Assembly: GCA_001897795.1 (NCBI GenBank)
Contig: MKUL01000042.1
Location: 1-64,000, forward strand
Direction: 5' to 3'
Source: Alphaproteobacteria bacterium 41-28
GTDB taxonomy: Bacteria; Pseudomonadota; Alphaproteobacteria; UBA9655
Length of the DNA: 64,000 nucleotides
Numbering within the stretch: the first letter of the stretch is position 1; every line of letters begins with the position of its first letter. This document shows, in pieces, positions 15,131 through 24,442 of the stretch. Position numbers and translations under genes: made by a program. A model generated the notes under the pieces. That model made no database searches and was not told where the DNA came from. It saw nothing but the letters and a program-made list of their open reading frames with translations.

Positions 15131-16024
15131 ATGCGAAATCGTCGAGTTATGACCTTCGTCTTTTTATGCCTAGTTTCTTCTTTTCCCCTCCATGCAAAGA
15201 AAAAAGTTGTTGCTTTCGATCTCATTCCTTTTGCTGGGTACCGTCAAGATAATGTAAAGTGGAAAACAAAAACCGGCACTGTATCACCTGGAATCAACTT
15301 GCCTTCAGGTACCGTAAAATGGAACAGCCTAAGTGGTATAGAGTATGGAGTTAATACCAGAACAACTCTACGAGATCGCTATATTATGGATGTTGATTTA
15401 GGGTTTGCAAATTTTTTGGGTGGTACAATGAAAGACTCAAATTATCTCGCAGCTCCCGGAAGTGGAAATCCTACTCGAAATTCTATGAATCTTAATAATG
15501 GGTTCGCTTTTAGCCCCAATTTGGCCTTTGGAATAAATACGAAACCATCAAGATCTTTTGACCTGATACCCCTCATTGGTATTGACTATAATTACCTGAA
15601 CCTTACCGGGAAAAAAAATGCGACAGCTCCCCTCACTTCCTTATCAAATACGCTTCAATTTTATGGTCCCTATGTCGGTTTTGACTCAAAAACAAAATTT
15701 AACAGAAGGTGGTCCATGAACGCAGGCGCTGCCTTTAGTCTTGCTTATTATCATGGTAGAGGGCATTGGAAGTTTCAACAAAATCGCAGTGATAATACAA
15801 TGAGCCAAAGTGGAAATGGCGTTGGCCTTCGAGGACAGATCGGACTTAAATATATGCTTGCTCAATCTGTTACTCTAGGAGGCGAAGCCGATATTAACTG
15901 GAATCGCATCCACAATGGTCATGATACCCGACGTTTTTCAGATGACGGTGGGGGAAAAGTGAATCTAAGTCATGTCAACTGGACTTCTTTCTCAGGACGC
16001 ATCACGCTTACAAAGGCATTTTGA
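15131..16024 (+). CDS. Outer-membrane beta-barrel protein
   Basis: The 297-residue protein from ATG 15131 (aggag upstream) has a signal peptide ending LHAKK (about 1-22). Alternating strands rich in aromatic and small residues follow. It ends in GRITLTKAF, with the C-terminal Phe used for barrel assembly. Segments such as FDLIPFAGYRQDNVKWK and GIEYGVNTRTTLRDRYI resemble omptin- or opacity-like barrels, but I see no set of protease residues that I could assign. A TTG start at 15089 would add 14 residues before the signal peptide and is unlikely. Function is unknown. Confidence 0.75.
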   Translation: MRNRRVMTFVFLCLVSSFPLHAKKKVVAFDLIPFAGYRQDNVKWKTKTGTVSPGINLPSGTVKWNSLSGIEYGVNTRTTLRDRYIMDVDLGFANFLGGTMKDSNYLAAPGSGNPTRNSMNLNNGFAFSPNLAFGINTKPSRSFDLIPLIGIDYNYLNLTGKKNATAPLTSLSNTLQFYGPYVGFDSKTKFNRRWSMNAGAAFSLAYYHGRGHWKFQQNRSDNTMSQSGNGVGLRGQIGLKYMLAQSVTLGGEADINWNRIHNGHDTRRFSDDGGGKVNLSHVNWTSFSGRITLTKAF

Positions 16025-16254
16025 AGAAGCATCCCTGTTTAAGTTTCATATTCAGAAACATATATTACTCTTAACTCAGCACATATTTTGCTAATCATAT
16101 CAAGTATTCAATGAGGTTCTTCCTTTACAAACTGGGTTACTCAATCATTCAGGCCTTACTCGGTTTGTATAAATCTTTGACCAATTTAAACTTCAGCATT
16201 CGTCCTTATGACTGATATTTTAATTTTGAGCTAAAAGAGAAAAGGAGAAAAACA

Positions 16255-16710
16255 ATGGGTACAAATTTAAATTATCTGGAAGACCATTTCATTCAAGATT
16301 TAAAAGATTTGGTTTGCCTTGATTACGCTGCCATTGAAGCTTATGAAACTGCAATCGAAAAACTTAAGAATGAAAAATACAAAGGTACATTGGAAAGATT
16401 TAAATCTAATCATGAAATGCATATTAGAAACATTTCTCTATTTCTTAAAGAAAAGGGGTATAATTGCCCAACAGGACCAGGTGTGAAATTACTTTTATCT
16501 CAAGGAAAAGTTATTTTGGCTACATTCGCAGGGGATGTAGCAATTTTAAAAGCATTGAGAAGAAACGAGGCTACAACGATTGATGCATATGAAAATATAA
16601 ATACTTATAATGAAATACCAACTAACCTTAAAAAGATTTTGCTTGATGGATATGAAGACGAAAGAGATCATTTATTCTGGATTGAAGAGGAATTAGATGA
16701 GATTTCATAA
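16255..16710 (+). CDS. DUF2383 ferritin-like four-helix protein
   Basis: The 151-residue protein fits the DUF2383 / PA2169 family. It has four predicted helices, LKDLVCLDYAAIEAYETAI at the start, the His-containing SNHEMHIRNISLFL, and a final helix with DERDHLFWIEEEL. The spaced Glu and His residues resemble those of ferritin-like metal sites, though binding has not been shown for this family as far as I know. The ribosome binding site aaaggag is strong. It is often induced under stress in other bacteria. It stands as a single gene. Confidence 0.75.
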   Translation: MGTNLNYLEDHFIQDLKDLVCLDYAAIEAYETAIEKLKNEKYKGTLERFKSNHEMHIRNISLFLKEKGYNCPTGPGVKLLLSQGKVILATFAGDVAILKALRRNEATTIDAYENINTYNEIPTNLKKILLDGYEDERDHLFWIEEELDEIS

Positions 16711-17017
16711 CTGTAGATACTTTAGCTTAATTTATGTCTGGTTGAAATAATTTATTATAATAAACTTTCCTTAAAGTAGAAAATTTGTATTCTTTTTCAG
16801 GAGTAGCAGGGGGCTGCTTTAGATCCGAGGGGATGCTAAAAGATCAACTTCACAGTTGATCTCCCTCACTAGCGTTGTCAAAAAAATATTTAATCGTAAA
16901 AATTACAATAGAGGCAAAATGCAAATAATTATAAAAATATTCTTAGAAAAGATTTCATATAAAATAATTTTTTTGAAAGACCCAAAATTTATATTTACAT
17001 CATAAAAGGAAGAATAT
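16711..17017. other. Non-coding stretch with one perfect hairpin
   Basis: This AT-rich gap has no ORF worth calling. It contains a nine-base perfect stem AGATCAACT/AGTTGATCT with loop TCAC (16841-16862), preceded by a GC-rich patch (gcagggggctgc). On the minus strand the stem is followed by TTTT, so it could end a minus-strand transcript, but no minus-strand gene is near. The promoter for the gene at 17018 should lie in the AT-rich part. Confidence 0.4.
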
Positions 17018-17842
17018 ATGTATAGATATGAACAGACATCTATTGAACAAAAAATGAATAATAAAAGAATAGAAGAAGATAATCCATCAAACTGTGAGAT
17101 CCAAACTTTGAAGGACAAATATTCAAATGTAGATGAGTACGTTGGGCAAAAACTAAGAGATTTTAGAGAGAGAAGCGGACTAACGTTAATAGATTGTGCA
17201 GAAATAGTGGGTGTTTCACATCAACAAATTCATAAATATGAAGCAGGCCAGACCAAGATCCCGACCAGTATGCTTTATAAATTTTGCAAGCTTTTTTCAG
17301 TAACGCCAAACTCTTTTTTTGAGGGATATAAATTTTCTGAAGAAAATCTTTCTTCTTCTGACAATGAAGATATTAACTCGTTTCCAAATTTAGATAAGAT
17401 AAATATTTTATTAGTAGAAGATAATTCTGAAGATCAATTCCTTATTCGGAGAGCTCTTGACGAATATGATTTAAAAATAAATTTATATTGTATGCATGAC
17501 GGAGAAGAATTCCTAGATATAACTAAAAAAAGAAGCAATATCACGAAAATCCCTATTCCAGATATTATTATGATTGATCTGAATATGCCTAAAATTAATG
17601 GTGTTTCTCTACTTAAAACGATTAAACAAAGCAAGGACATGAGGCATATTCCTGTGCTTGTCCTTACAGGAAGCATTAGCATTAAGGATGTTATGGATTC
17701 TTATAAAAATTATGCAAGCGGATATATAAGAAAGTCTTTCGAATACGAAGCACTCAAAAAACATCTGCATTTAGCAATTAGGTATTGGACTGAGGTTGTT
17801 GTTCTTCCACACAACGCTTGGGACGTTCATAGGGTGAGTTAA
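17018..17842 (+). CDS. XRE-type HTH fused to a response-regulator receiver domain
   Basis: The 274-residue protein joins two regulators. Residues about 40-104 form a Cro/C1-type helix-turn-helix (VGQKLRDFRERSGLTLIDCA, then VSHQQIHKYEAGQTKIP). Residues about 127-258 form a receiver domain of the Rcp1 type, with E134/D135, phosphoacceptor D187 in MIDLNMP, T217 and K239. The usual order in response regulators is receiver then DNA-binding domain, so this is reversed. Two PAS histidine kinases follow on the same strand, of a class that typically pairs with Rcp1-like receivers. I infer that they phosphorylate it and that phosphorylation alters DNA binding by the N-terminal domain. Confidence 0.85.
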   Translation: MYRYEQTSIEQKMNNKRIEEDNPSNCEIQTLKDKYSNVDEYVGQKLRDFRERSGLTLIDCAEIVGVSHQQIHKYEAGQTKIPTSMLYKFCKLFSVTPNSFFEGYKFSEENLSSSDNEDINSFPNLDKINILLVEDNSEDQFLIRRALDEYDLKINLYCMHDGEEFLDITKKRSNITKIPIPDIIMIDLNMPKINGVSLLKTIKQSKDMRHIPVLVLTGSISIKDVMDSYKNYASGYIRKSFEYEALKKHLHLAIRYWTEVVVLPHNAWDVHRVS

Positions 17843-17971
17843 TTCTTTGTAGGTTTCTGGGGAGGTTAAAAACAGGTAATTTTAATTTTTTATTTAATTT
17901 AAACTATCCCTTTTTGAAAACAAATTTATAAATTAAATGATTATTGACGATAATTATATCAAAGTAATTAA

Positions 17972-19201
17972 ATGAAAAAAACTATAGCTTTATTTAAAAA
18001 AGAGCTCAACAAGAATGTTAAAACTTCTTCTAAAACGCTTACAAAAACTCAGAAGCCTCTGATAGAAGAACTTCTCACCGAATCTCTTATTTTTAATAAA
18101 GAAGAAGAAAATCTTTTAAAAACTTTTATAAAAAATATTCCAGCTGCTGTTGCCCTTTTTGATGAAAAACTTAACTATATAATTGCAAGTGAACGATGGA
18201 TCAAAGAAACAAGTCCTGGGGAGAAATGTTTAATAGGAAAGAATCATTACGATGTTGTTCCAGATATTCCCCTTAGATGGCGGAAAGGTCATACATGGTG
18301 CTTAAAAGGCAACCATTTAAAACGTGAAGAGGATAAATTTGTAAGACAAGATGGCACTATTGAATGGCTGCGGTGGGAAGTTTTACCGTGGTATAAAAGC
18401 GAAAAGGTCATAGGTGGACTCATTATGTTCGTAGAGCATATTACCAAACGTAAGCGTTTAGAACAAAATACGGTGAAAATGATCAGAGCCCTTAATAAAT
18501 CTAACGCAGAACTGGAAAGATTCGCTCATATTTGCGCCCATGACTTGAACGAACCTTTAAGAACGATAGCGAATTACAGTCGAATTATTGAAGATGAGTT
18601 TAAAGACCAACTGGGATATCAGGCTAAAAAATATTTAGATAACATTTCAAAAAGCATCAAGCATATGAGCACGTTAGTCAACGGAATATTAGCTTACTCC
18701 CAATTTGAAAGATCAGGTTTAAACAAAAGTTTTTTCTCTCTTCAACACATTATTACTTCTATAAAAATGATTTTAGAAAAAAAAATAATTGATAAGAATG
18801 CATTTATTTATTCCGATAATATGCCCTTCATTTATGGAGATAGAGTGCTGATCGCACGTGTTTTTCAAAATCTTATTAGTAACGCTTTAAAATTTAACGA
18901 ATCGGATATTCCGATAATCTATATTACTGCAAAAGAAAAAAAGAGCTCTTTTGTTTTTAGTATTGAAGACAATGGGATAGGAATTGACCCCAAATACCAT
19001 CACAAAATATTTGATCTGTTTGAACGGCTGCACCATGCCTCAAAATATGAGGGAACAGGTGTTGGTCTTTCTATCTCAAAAAAAATTATAGAAGCTCATG
19101 GAGGGAAAATGTGGTTAAAATCATCTCCAGGTAGCGGCTCACAATTTTTCTTTTCCTTCCCCAAGGAAATACAACAAGAAAAAAGTAATGATAAATGTTA
19201 A
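17972..19201 (+). CDS. PAS-domain histidine kinase (first copy)
   Basis: This 409-residue soluble kinase has no membrane segment. A PAS domain spans about 48-160. The HisKA box FAHICAHDLNEPLRTIANYS holds H190, of the phytochrome-like type (HDLNEPLR). The ATPase domain shows N304 in LISNALKF, EDNGIGI (332-338) and GTGVGLSIS (361-369). It ends seven bases inside the next gene, a close paralogue, so the two are co-translated. The stretch around the His box is nearly identical in DNA between the two copies, while the first 40 residues differ completely. The PAS ligand is unknown. Confidence 0.9.
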   Translation: MKKTIALFKKELNKNVKTSSKTLTKTQKPLIEELLTESLIFNKEEENLLKTFIKNIPAAVALFDEKLNYIIASERWIKETSPGEKCLIGKNHYDVVPDIPLRWRKGHTWCLKGNHLKREEDKFVRQDGTIEWLRWEVLPWYKSEKVIGGLIMFVEHITKRKRLEQNTVKMIRALNKSNAELERFAHICAHDLNEPLRTIANYSRIIEDEFKDQLGYQAKKYLDNISKSIKHMSTLVNGILAYSQFERSGLNKSFFSLQHIITSIKMILEKKIIDKNAFIYSDNMPFIYGDRVLIARVFQNLISNALKFNESDIPIIYITAKEKKSSFVFSIEDNGIGIDPKYHHKIFDLFERLHHASKYEGTGVGLSISKKIIEAHGGKMWLKSSPGSGSQFFFSFPKEIQQEKSNDKC

Positions 19202-20433
19202 GTGTAAAAAAAAAGGGAATAAATTCAAAAAAAAATCTCAATAACTTAGAGGAGATTTTTCCTAAAGTTTCTTCAAGTCTACAAAGCGCTCTAAAAGATG
19301 AAATTAAAAATGAAACATTAGTCATAAATAACAAAGAGGAAGTTATTTTTAAGACATTTATTAAAAATATTCCTGCAGCTATTGCGCTTTTTGATAAAAA
19401 CCTTAATTACATCATTACGAGCGATCGTTGGACGAAGGAAACGAATTTAAATATTAAAGATATCAAAGGAAAGAATATTTATGATGTTGTTCCCGATCTT
19501 CCGCAAAAATGGCGCAAGATTCACCAAAATGCTTTAAAGGGCGAGCATTTAAAATCGGAAGATGACTTATTCAAGCGTAGAAATGGAAGCGTTGAGTGGT
19601 GGAGATGGGAAGCATTACCGTGGTATACACCACATGGTAATATTGGCGGTATTATTCTTTTCGTAGAATTAATCACAAAGCGTAAGCTTTTAGAAAAGAA
19701 AATGAAAGAAACGATCCATGCCCTAAATCGGTCAAATGCTGAATTAGAAAGATTCGCTCATATTTGCGCCCATGACTTGAACGAACCTTTAAGAACGATA
19801 GCGAATTACAGTCATATTATTGAAGATGAGTTTAAAGACAAATTTGGACGCCAGGCTAAACAATACCTAGAAAATATTTCAAAAAATATAAAACACATGA
19901 GCACTTTAGTTAATGGAATATTAACTTACTCGCAATATGAGAGATCGGGGTTAAACAAAAGTTTTTTTTCTCTTCAACATATTATGACCTCTATAAAAAT
20001 GATTTTAGAAAAAAAAATAAATGATAAGAATGCTTTTATTTATTCAGATAATATGCCCCTCATTTATGGTGATAGGGTGTTCATTGCACGCGTTTTCCAA
20101 AACCTCATTACTAATGCTTTAAAGTTTAACGAGTCTGATATTCCGATAATCTATATTACTGCAAAAGAAAAAAAGAGTTCTTTCGTATTTAGTGTTGAAG
20201 ATAATGGGATAGGAATTGACCCCAAATACCATCACAAAATATTCGACTTATTTGAACGGCTACATCATACTTCAAAGTATGAGGGGACAGGAGTCGGTCT
20301 TTCTGTATCTAAAAAAATTATAGAAGCTCACGGGGGAAAAATTTGGTTGAAATCATCTCTAGCGAATGGGTCTCAATTTTTCTTTTCACTCCCAAAAGTC
20401 CCTCAGGCAGAGATGGATGAAAAGGAAACTTAA
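19195..20433 (+). CDS. PAS-domain histidine kinase (second copy)
   Basis: This 412-residue kinase is a tandem duplicate of the preceding gene, with PAS (about 50-165), HisKA (H193) and ATPase domains in the same order and all motifs intact (LITNALKF, EDNGIGI, GTGVGLSVS). Identity is highest across HisKA and the ATPase domain and lower in the PAS domain; the N-terminal 45 residues are unrelated. That pattern suggests the two kinases share a target but read different signals, or that the catalytic part has been homogenised by gene conversion. The start ATG overlaps the previous stop. Confidence 0.9.
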   Translation: MLSVKKKGINSKKNLNNLEEIFPKVSSSLQSALKDEIKNETLVINNKEEVIFKTFIKNIPAAIALFDKNLNYIITSDRWTKETNLNIKDIKGKNIYDVVPDLPQKWRKIHQNALKGEHLKSEDDLFKRRNGSVEWWRWEALPWYTPHGNIGGIILFVELITKRKLLEKKMKETIHALNRSNAELERFAHICAHDLNEPLRTIANYSHIIEDEFKDKFGRQAKQYLENISKNIKHMSTLVNGILTYSQYERSGLNKSFFSLQHIMTSIKMILEKKINDKNAFIYSDNMPLIYGDRVFIARVFQNLITNALKFNESDIPIIYITAKEKKSSFVFSVEDNGIGIDPKYHHKIFDLFERLHHTSKYEGTGVGLSVSKKIIEAHGGKIWLKSSLANGSQFFFSLPKVPQAEMDEKET

Positions 20434-20453
20434 ACCATGGGGTGAATCATAAT

Positions 20454-20933
20454 TTAGGACAAGATTCTAGGAAACAAATAAAGCACTATTGCAAAAAACA
20501 CATATCCTAACAAAAATAAAATCGGAGCAATCATCTCTTTAACTGATAGAGATCCTTTGCCACTTTTCCTTCCTATAATATGAATTGCATAGGTAAAAAT
20601 TTTTACGGGAAGAAATCTTTCAATTTCGATGAGAATATCATTTCGAATTTCAATACTTTTCTTAACATTCATTAAAAACATTAGCCAAAAAAAAGACATA
20701 ATGATTCCAAGAAAAACAAGTGTGGCAAGAAAAAAAATTTTCGGACTTTCCCCAACGCTTTGCATGTCTTTTACATACGCTATCGTTCCTAGAAGAGCTC
20801 CATTAAGACCTGTCCAAAAATTATTTGAAGTTTCACGGATATCATTAAGTTTATTCACAGAATCCGTAACAATTCTGTACTGCTCAACAAGAGCTCTTCT
20901 ATCCTGTTCATCATAAATTTTTACAAAACTCAT
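20454..20933 (-). CDS. Two-TM membrane protein, possibly RipA-like
   Basis: From the ATG at 20933 the protein has 159 residues. An amphipathic N-terminal region (EQYRIVTDSVNKLNDIRETS) leads to one hydrophobic segment with NFWTGLNGALLGTIAY, a second with FLATLVFLGIIMSFFWLMF, and a third at the C terminus (APILFLLGYVFFAIVLYLF). The pattern resembles small membrane proteins annotated as RipA-like octameric proteins, but I am not sure. I chose this start because it falls 11 bases after the stop of the upstream secreted-protein gene; an earlier in-frame ATG at 21020 overlaps that gene by 77 bases. The two are probably one operon. Confidence 0.6.
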   Translation of the reverse strand: MSFVKIYDEQDRRALVEQYRIVTDSVNKLNDIRETSNNFWTGLNGALLGTIAYVKDMQSVGESPKIFFLATLVFLGIIMSFFWLMFLMNVKKSIEIRNDILIEIERFLPVKIFTYAIHIIGRKSGKGSLSVKEMIAPILFLLGYVFFAIVLYLFPRILS

Positions 20934-20943
20934 GACTTTTTTG

Positions 20944-21330
20944 CTATTGAAACATAGTTTCGGGTATTTCTTCTGCAATACACGTTGTACCAACTGGATC
21001 ATCTTGAAAGGAAATCTCATAATGTTTCAAAACACTTAAATTTCTGCACTTATCTCCAAGGAAAAAATTTGTTGCACCAGCGACAGCATAATGAGTTTTA
21101 TCTTTGATGTGTTCAGGAGCAATATAAAAATCATTATAATTTTTTTGAGTCGCTTGAACCTTCCCTTTTATGTCTTTTGATAAAGTTGCTTTTTCAGTCA
21201 AAGCTGGTTCGGGAATAATTTGAATTGTGAGGTCATTTGGTTTTTCATTAACAACTCTAATATACCCCGCCGAGGTTTCGTATGAATAAATGCATCCACA
21301 TAGAATAATCAAACAAGTCAAGGTTCGCAT
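20944..21330 (-). CDS. Secreted protein of unknown family
   Basis: The 128-residue protein has a signal peptide (about 1-21: LTCLIILCGCIYSYETSAG). The mature region is mixed beta-like with two cysteines near the end (KCRNL and TTCIAEE) that could form a disulfide. The ribosome binding site aaggag is strong. It leads an operon with the membrane protein gene at 20933. I find no domain I recognise. Confidence 0.6.
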   Translation of the reverse strand: MRTLTCLIILCGCIYSYETSAGYIRVVNEKPNDLTIQIIPEPALTEKATLSKDIKGKVQATQKNYNDFYIAPEHIKDKTHYAVAGATNFFLGDKCRNLSVLKHYEISFQDDPVGTTCIAEEIPETMFQ

Positions 21331-21650
21331 TTTGTTCTCCTTTCAATATTGTTCTAAAATAGCTTTCATAATTTAGCTAGTTTTATAATATAATAGGAAT
21401 AACAGCTTATATAGTTTAATTAAATTCATATTTTCTTCTTCTCGAAAATAAATTGTAGGGAAACTTACGCTCCTCACGATAACAGTTATGCACGTCTCTG
21501 CCGTCATCTATCAGGGCGAAGAAGTTATTTCTTTTTAAATTAATATCTTTTTATTTATTAAAACAATACAATTAAAAAAACATTAATAATTATACTTATT
21601 TTAATAAATATAGTATAATAAATATATATTATTACTTATGGTGGTGTTTT
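21331..21650. other. AT-rich divergent intergenic region
   Basis: This gap separates the divergent secreted-protein gene and the lipase gene. It is very AT-rich from 21530 on. A TATAAT hexamer at 21614-21619 could serve the lipase gene, but I see no good -35 partner. No gene, tRNA or hairpin of note is present. Confidence 0.4.
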
Positions 21651-23030
21651 ATGTTTACTTTCAACAAACTGTTTATTCGAACAGTAGTTACCTTTTCTTT
21701 CCTTCTTAAGGGTTTTACATACGTTCATGCAGCTCATCCCTTTGAAGATCATTATGGATCAGACACACTTCATAGATCTGTTAATAATTTGACCCCAGCT
21801 GAATTAATGAGTGATTTTGTTATGGTGAGTAAAGAACCATCAATACTTAATCCAGCTTCTGAAGAACCCCTCAAAACTGTTCTTCCTCTTCTTCGACAAG
21901 ATGGGGAAAAGCTTAGACTGAATCCTAATTTTGTAAATGAAGCCTATACCTACGCCGAAATGGCAGATTTAACTTACCATTTAGTGCAAGGAAGAAACGA
22001 GCTTACAGATAAGTACTTAGAGAGATTTATGAATGAGGGTTGGAAATTTACCGCTTTTTCAGGATTTAGCGGAAATGACAAGTTTGATAAAACTAAATAT
22101 GATGCAAAGAATTTGGATCTGGCTGGTTTTGTAGCTTTTAATTCTAAAAAAAATGAAGCCGTCGTTGCATTTCATGGCTCCCAAGATAAATTAGATTGGG
22201 AAAATAATTTTCAATCTGAAAAAATTCGTGCACGTGAATTAGGCTTTAATTTTGATGGACAAGTACATCGTGGTTTTGCAGAAAGATACGAATCATCCAA
22301 AGAGGACATGTACAAAATCATAACGCAAATTTATAATGGATTAGATGAAAAAGCTAAGTCTGACTTTCAAATAACATTCACCGGCCATAGCCTCGCAGGT
22401 GGAATAGCAACAATTGGGTATGCCGATGCAAGCACGGATTTGGCTAAGAAATTATGGGGAGGAAATTACAGAAATACTGTAGGGAACAGAATCCGTGGTT
22501 TTGCTATGTCTCCTCCAAGAGCTTTCGATGAAGAAGCGGTCACAGCTCTCACGACTGAAGCAGGTATCAATAATTTAATCATCGATACAAATGATTTAGA
22601 TCCTGTCAGCATGGTTGGTCCTGGAAGGACGGTAACTAAATGGCTTGAAACATCTTCCCCTAATGGGCCCACAGGGTGGCTATTGAAAGGAGCGAAAGCT
22701 GCAGGTTTACTAAGTACGAGCGATCCTCAAGCTGTTGCTCAACAATATGGTGGATATAGACATCTTGGTGTTAAAGCTCTTCAGTCAACTGCTGAATCCA
22801 TAAAAACTGCAAGTCAATTCCCTGTGGATTCCAATATTCCTAAAAAAGGACTTATTGCCGGTACAATTGATAATATTAAGGCCAAATTTGCACCCGTGCA
22901 CTACGGTTCACAACAACTCCATGGATTGACTTTTGATCCTCGACTTATCAAACCAGAAACACTTGAAGACAGAATTAATGCCTCCCGAATGTCATTTTGG
23001 CAAAAACTTAAATCGACGATTTTTAGCTAA
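21651..23030 (+). CDS. Secreted class 3 lipase / phospholipase-like hydrolase
   Basis: The 459-residue protein has a signal peptide (1 to about 28, ending VHAA) and a fungal-lipase-like alpha/beta hydrolase domain (about 100-380). The nucleophile elbow TGHSLAGG places the catalytic Ser at 247. The strand before it, VVAFHGSQDKLDW, carries the oxyanion segment. The likely Asp is D315 or D317 in NDLDPVS and the likely His is H371 in YGGYRHLGV, in the usual order. A C-terminal extension of about 80 residues has no clear domain. Exported lipases of this class in host-associated bacteria often act on host membranes, but the substrate is not known here. Confidence 0.82.
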   Translation: MFTFNKLFIRTVVTFSFLLKGFTYVHAAHPFEDHYGSDTLHRSVNNLTPAELMSDFVMVSKEPSILNPASEEPLKTVLPLLRQDGEKLRLNPNFVNEAYTYAEMADLTYHLVQGRNELTDKYLERFMNEGWKFTAFSGFSGNDKFDKTKYDAKNLDLAGFVAFNSKKNEAVVAFHGSQDKLDWENNFQSEKIRARELGFNFDGQVHRGFAERYESSKEDMYKIITQIYNGLDEKAKSDFQITFTGHSLAGGIATIGYADASTDLAKKLWGGNYRNTVGNRIRGFAMSPPRAFDEEAVTALTTEAGINNLIIDTNDLDPVSMVGPGRTVTKWLETSSPNGPTGWLLKGAKAAGLLSTSDPQAVAQQYGGYRHLGVKALQSTAESIKTASQFPVDSNIPKKGLIAGTIDNIKAKFAPVHYGSQQLHGLTFDPRLIKPETLEDRINASRMSFWQKLKSTIFS

Positions 23031-23107
23031 GATTTTACCGCCCCTCTTTACACCTCACTCCCACTCAGATAGGTTTTACCCTTATATAAAATATGTGAGA
23101 TGAAACC

Positions 23108-24376
23108 ATGGTTCCTTCTTTAGGCCGAAGTTGGCTTGTTTGGGCATGTGCAGCACTCTTTTTTGGCTATCAGTTTCTCTTAAGGGTTTCACCAAGTGTC
23201 ATGACCCAAGAGCTAATGACGGATTTTCATGTGGATGCTTGTGCCCTTGGGACTCTTACATCTTTTTATTTTTATGCCTATGTGCTTCTCCAACTTCCTG
23301 TAGGAACCCTTCTGGATAAACTTGGACCCCGGCGTCTTTTAACTGGCGCTGCTCTTTTATGTACGGGAGGAAGCCTTCTCTTTGCCTCAGCTGAAACAAT
23401 TATTGTAGCCTCCTTGGGGCGCTTTTTAATTGGAGCCGGATCAGCCTTTGGATTTTTAAGTTGTATGAAAGTCGGAGCCCTATGGTTCCCCCCTCAACGG
23501 ATTTCTATGGTCGTGGGATTTACCCTTTTTCTTGGCTTTACAGGGGCTCTCTCAGGAAGTTACCCAATGTCGTTTTTAGTCGACGCCTTGGGGTGGCGTG
23601 AAGCCGTGTGGGCAACCGCAGGCGGGGGGATTATCCTTGCACTTCTTATCGCTGTTGTTGTACGGGACCATCCCTCCAAAAATTTACGGACTTATATTGA
23701 ACAGCATCATGCTATTGGGAACCCATCTTTAAGTATATGGGAAGGTTTAAAGATTATCATAAATAAGGCACAAACCTGGCTTCTTGCCGGTTATGGTATC
23801 ATGATGTTTGTACCTTTGGCAGGGTTTGCGGATGTATGGGGCGTTCCTTTCCTGGTTCAAGTCCATCATATGGACAAGCAATCCGCGTCACTCTCAACAT
23901 CCTTTCTTTATTTTGGAGTAGCTATAGGAACCCCTTTGTTTGCTTTTCTATCTGATCGTTTTCGGCAATTTAAGTTCACGTTGCTTGGATCTGCTTTGGG
24001 AGCATTGGTTCCCTTTATGATCATTGTTTACGGACCTGATTTGCCAATTTTTGCTGTCATTTCAATACTTTTTTTTGCCGGAATCCTATTGAGTGGTCAA
24101 TTCATGACCTACTCCATCGTCACGGAAATTAATCCCCTTTCCGTCAGTGGTATGGCCACAGGTTTTCAAAACATGGTTTGCCTTCTAAGTGGAGTGATTT
24201 TTCAGCCCTTCATTGGCTGGCTTTTGGACATCTTTTGGGAAGAAGCGTATGAAAATGGGATAAGACTTTATTCAAGTGCAGCCTATCAAATGGCTATTAC
24301 GAGTGTGATTGTGGCGCTCCTTTTTGCTGTTCTTGCATCCCTTTTCATTCGAGAAGCTTATCCAGAGAGAGAGTAA
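23108..24376 (+). CDS. MFS transporter (first of a tandem pair)
   Basis: The 422-residue inner-membrane protein has about 12 hydrophobic segments. It shows the MFS loop signature after TM2 (GTLLDKLGPRRLL) and a charged cytoplasmic loop in the middle (VVRDHPSKNLRTYIEQHH). It is paralogous to the following gene across its length, sharing, for example, FGYQFLLRVSPSVM and SGVIFQPFIGWLLD. Transporters of this subgroup occur in intracellular gammaproteobacteria and alphaproteobacteria, but I cannot name the substrate. Uptake of a host metabolite is an inference. Confidence 0.85.
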   Translation: MVPSLGRSWLVWACAALFFGYQFLLRVSPSVMTQELMTDFHVDACALGTLTSFYFYAYVLLQLPVGTLLDKLGPRRLLTGAALLCTGGSLLFASAETIIVASLGRFLIGAGSAFGFLSCMKVGALWFPPQRISMVVGFTLFLGFTGALSGSYPMSFLVDALGWREAVWATAGGGIILALLIAVVVRDHPSKNLRTYIEQHHAIGNPSLSIWEGLKIIINKAQTWLLAGYGIMMFVPLAGFADVWGVPFLVQVHHMDKQSASLSTSFLYFGVAIGTPLFAFLSDRFRQFKFTLLGSALGALVPFMIIVYGPDLPIFAVISILFFAGILLSGQFMTYSIVTEINPLSVSGMATGFQNMVCLLSGVIFQPFIGWLLDIFWEEAYENGIRLYSSAAYQMAITSVIVALLFAVLASLFIREAYPERE

Positions 24377-24442
24377 TTTCTAAATTGACCCTTAGAAAAG
24401 AGATTGTTAAGGTTCATTTTTTTTAGCATAATGCGGGGTGTC

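Noticed and set aside
16841..16862. Hairpin considered as a terminator for the DUF2383 gene
   Set aside because: On the plus strand it lacks a following T run and lies 130 bases past the stop; listed only as a structure.
17972..20433. Tandem kinases considered as an assembly duplication
   Set aside because: The N-terminal and PAS parts differ throughout and both genes are fully open, so these are true paralogues.
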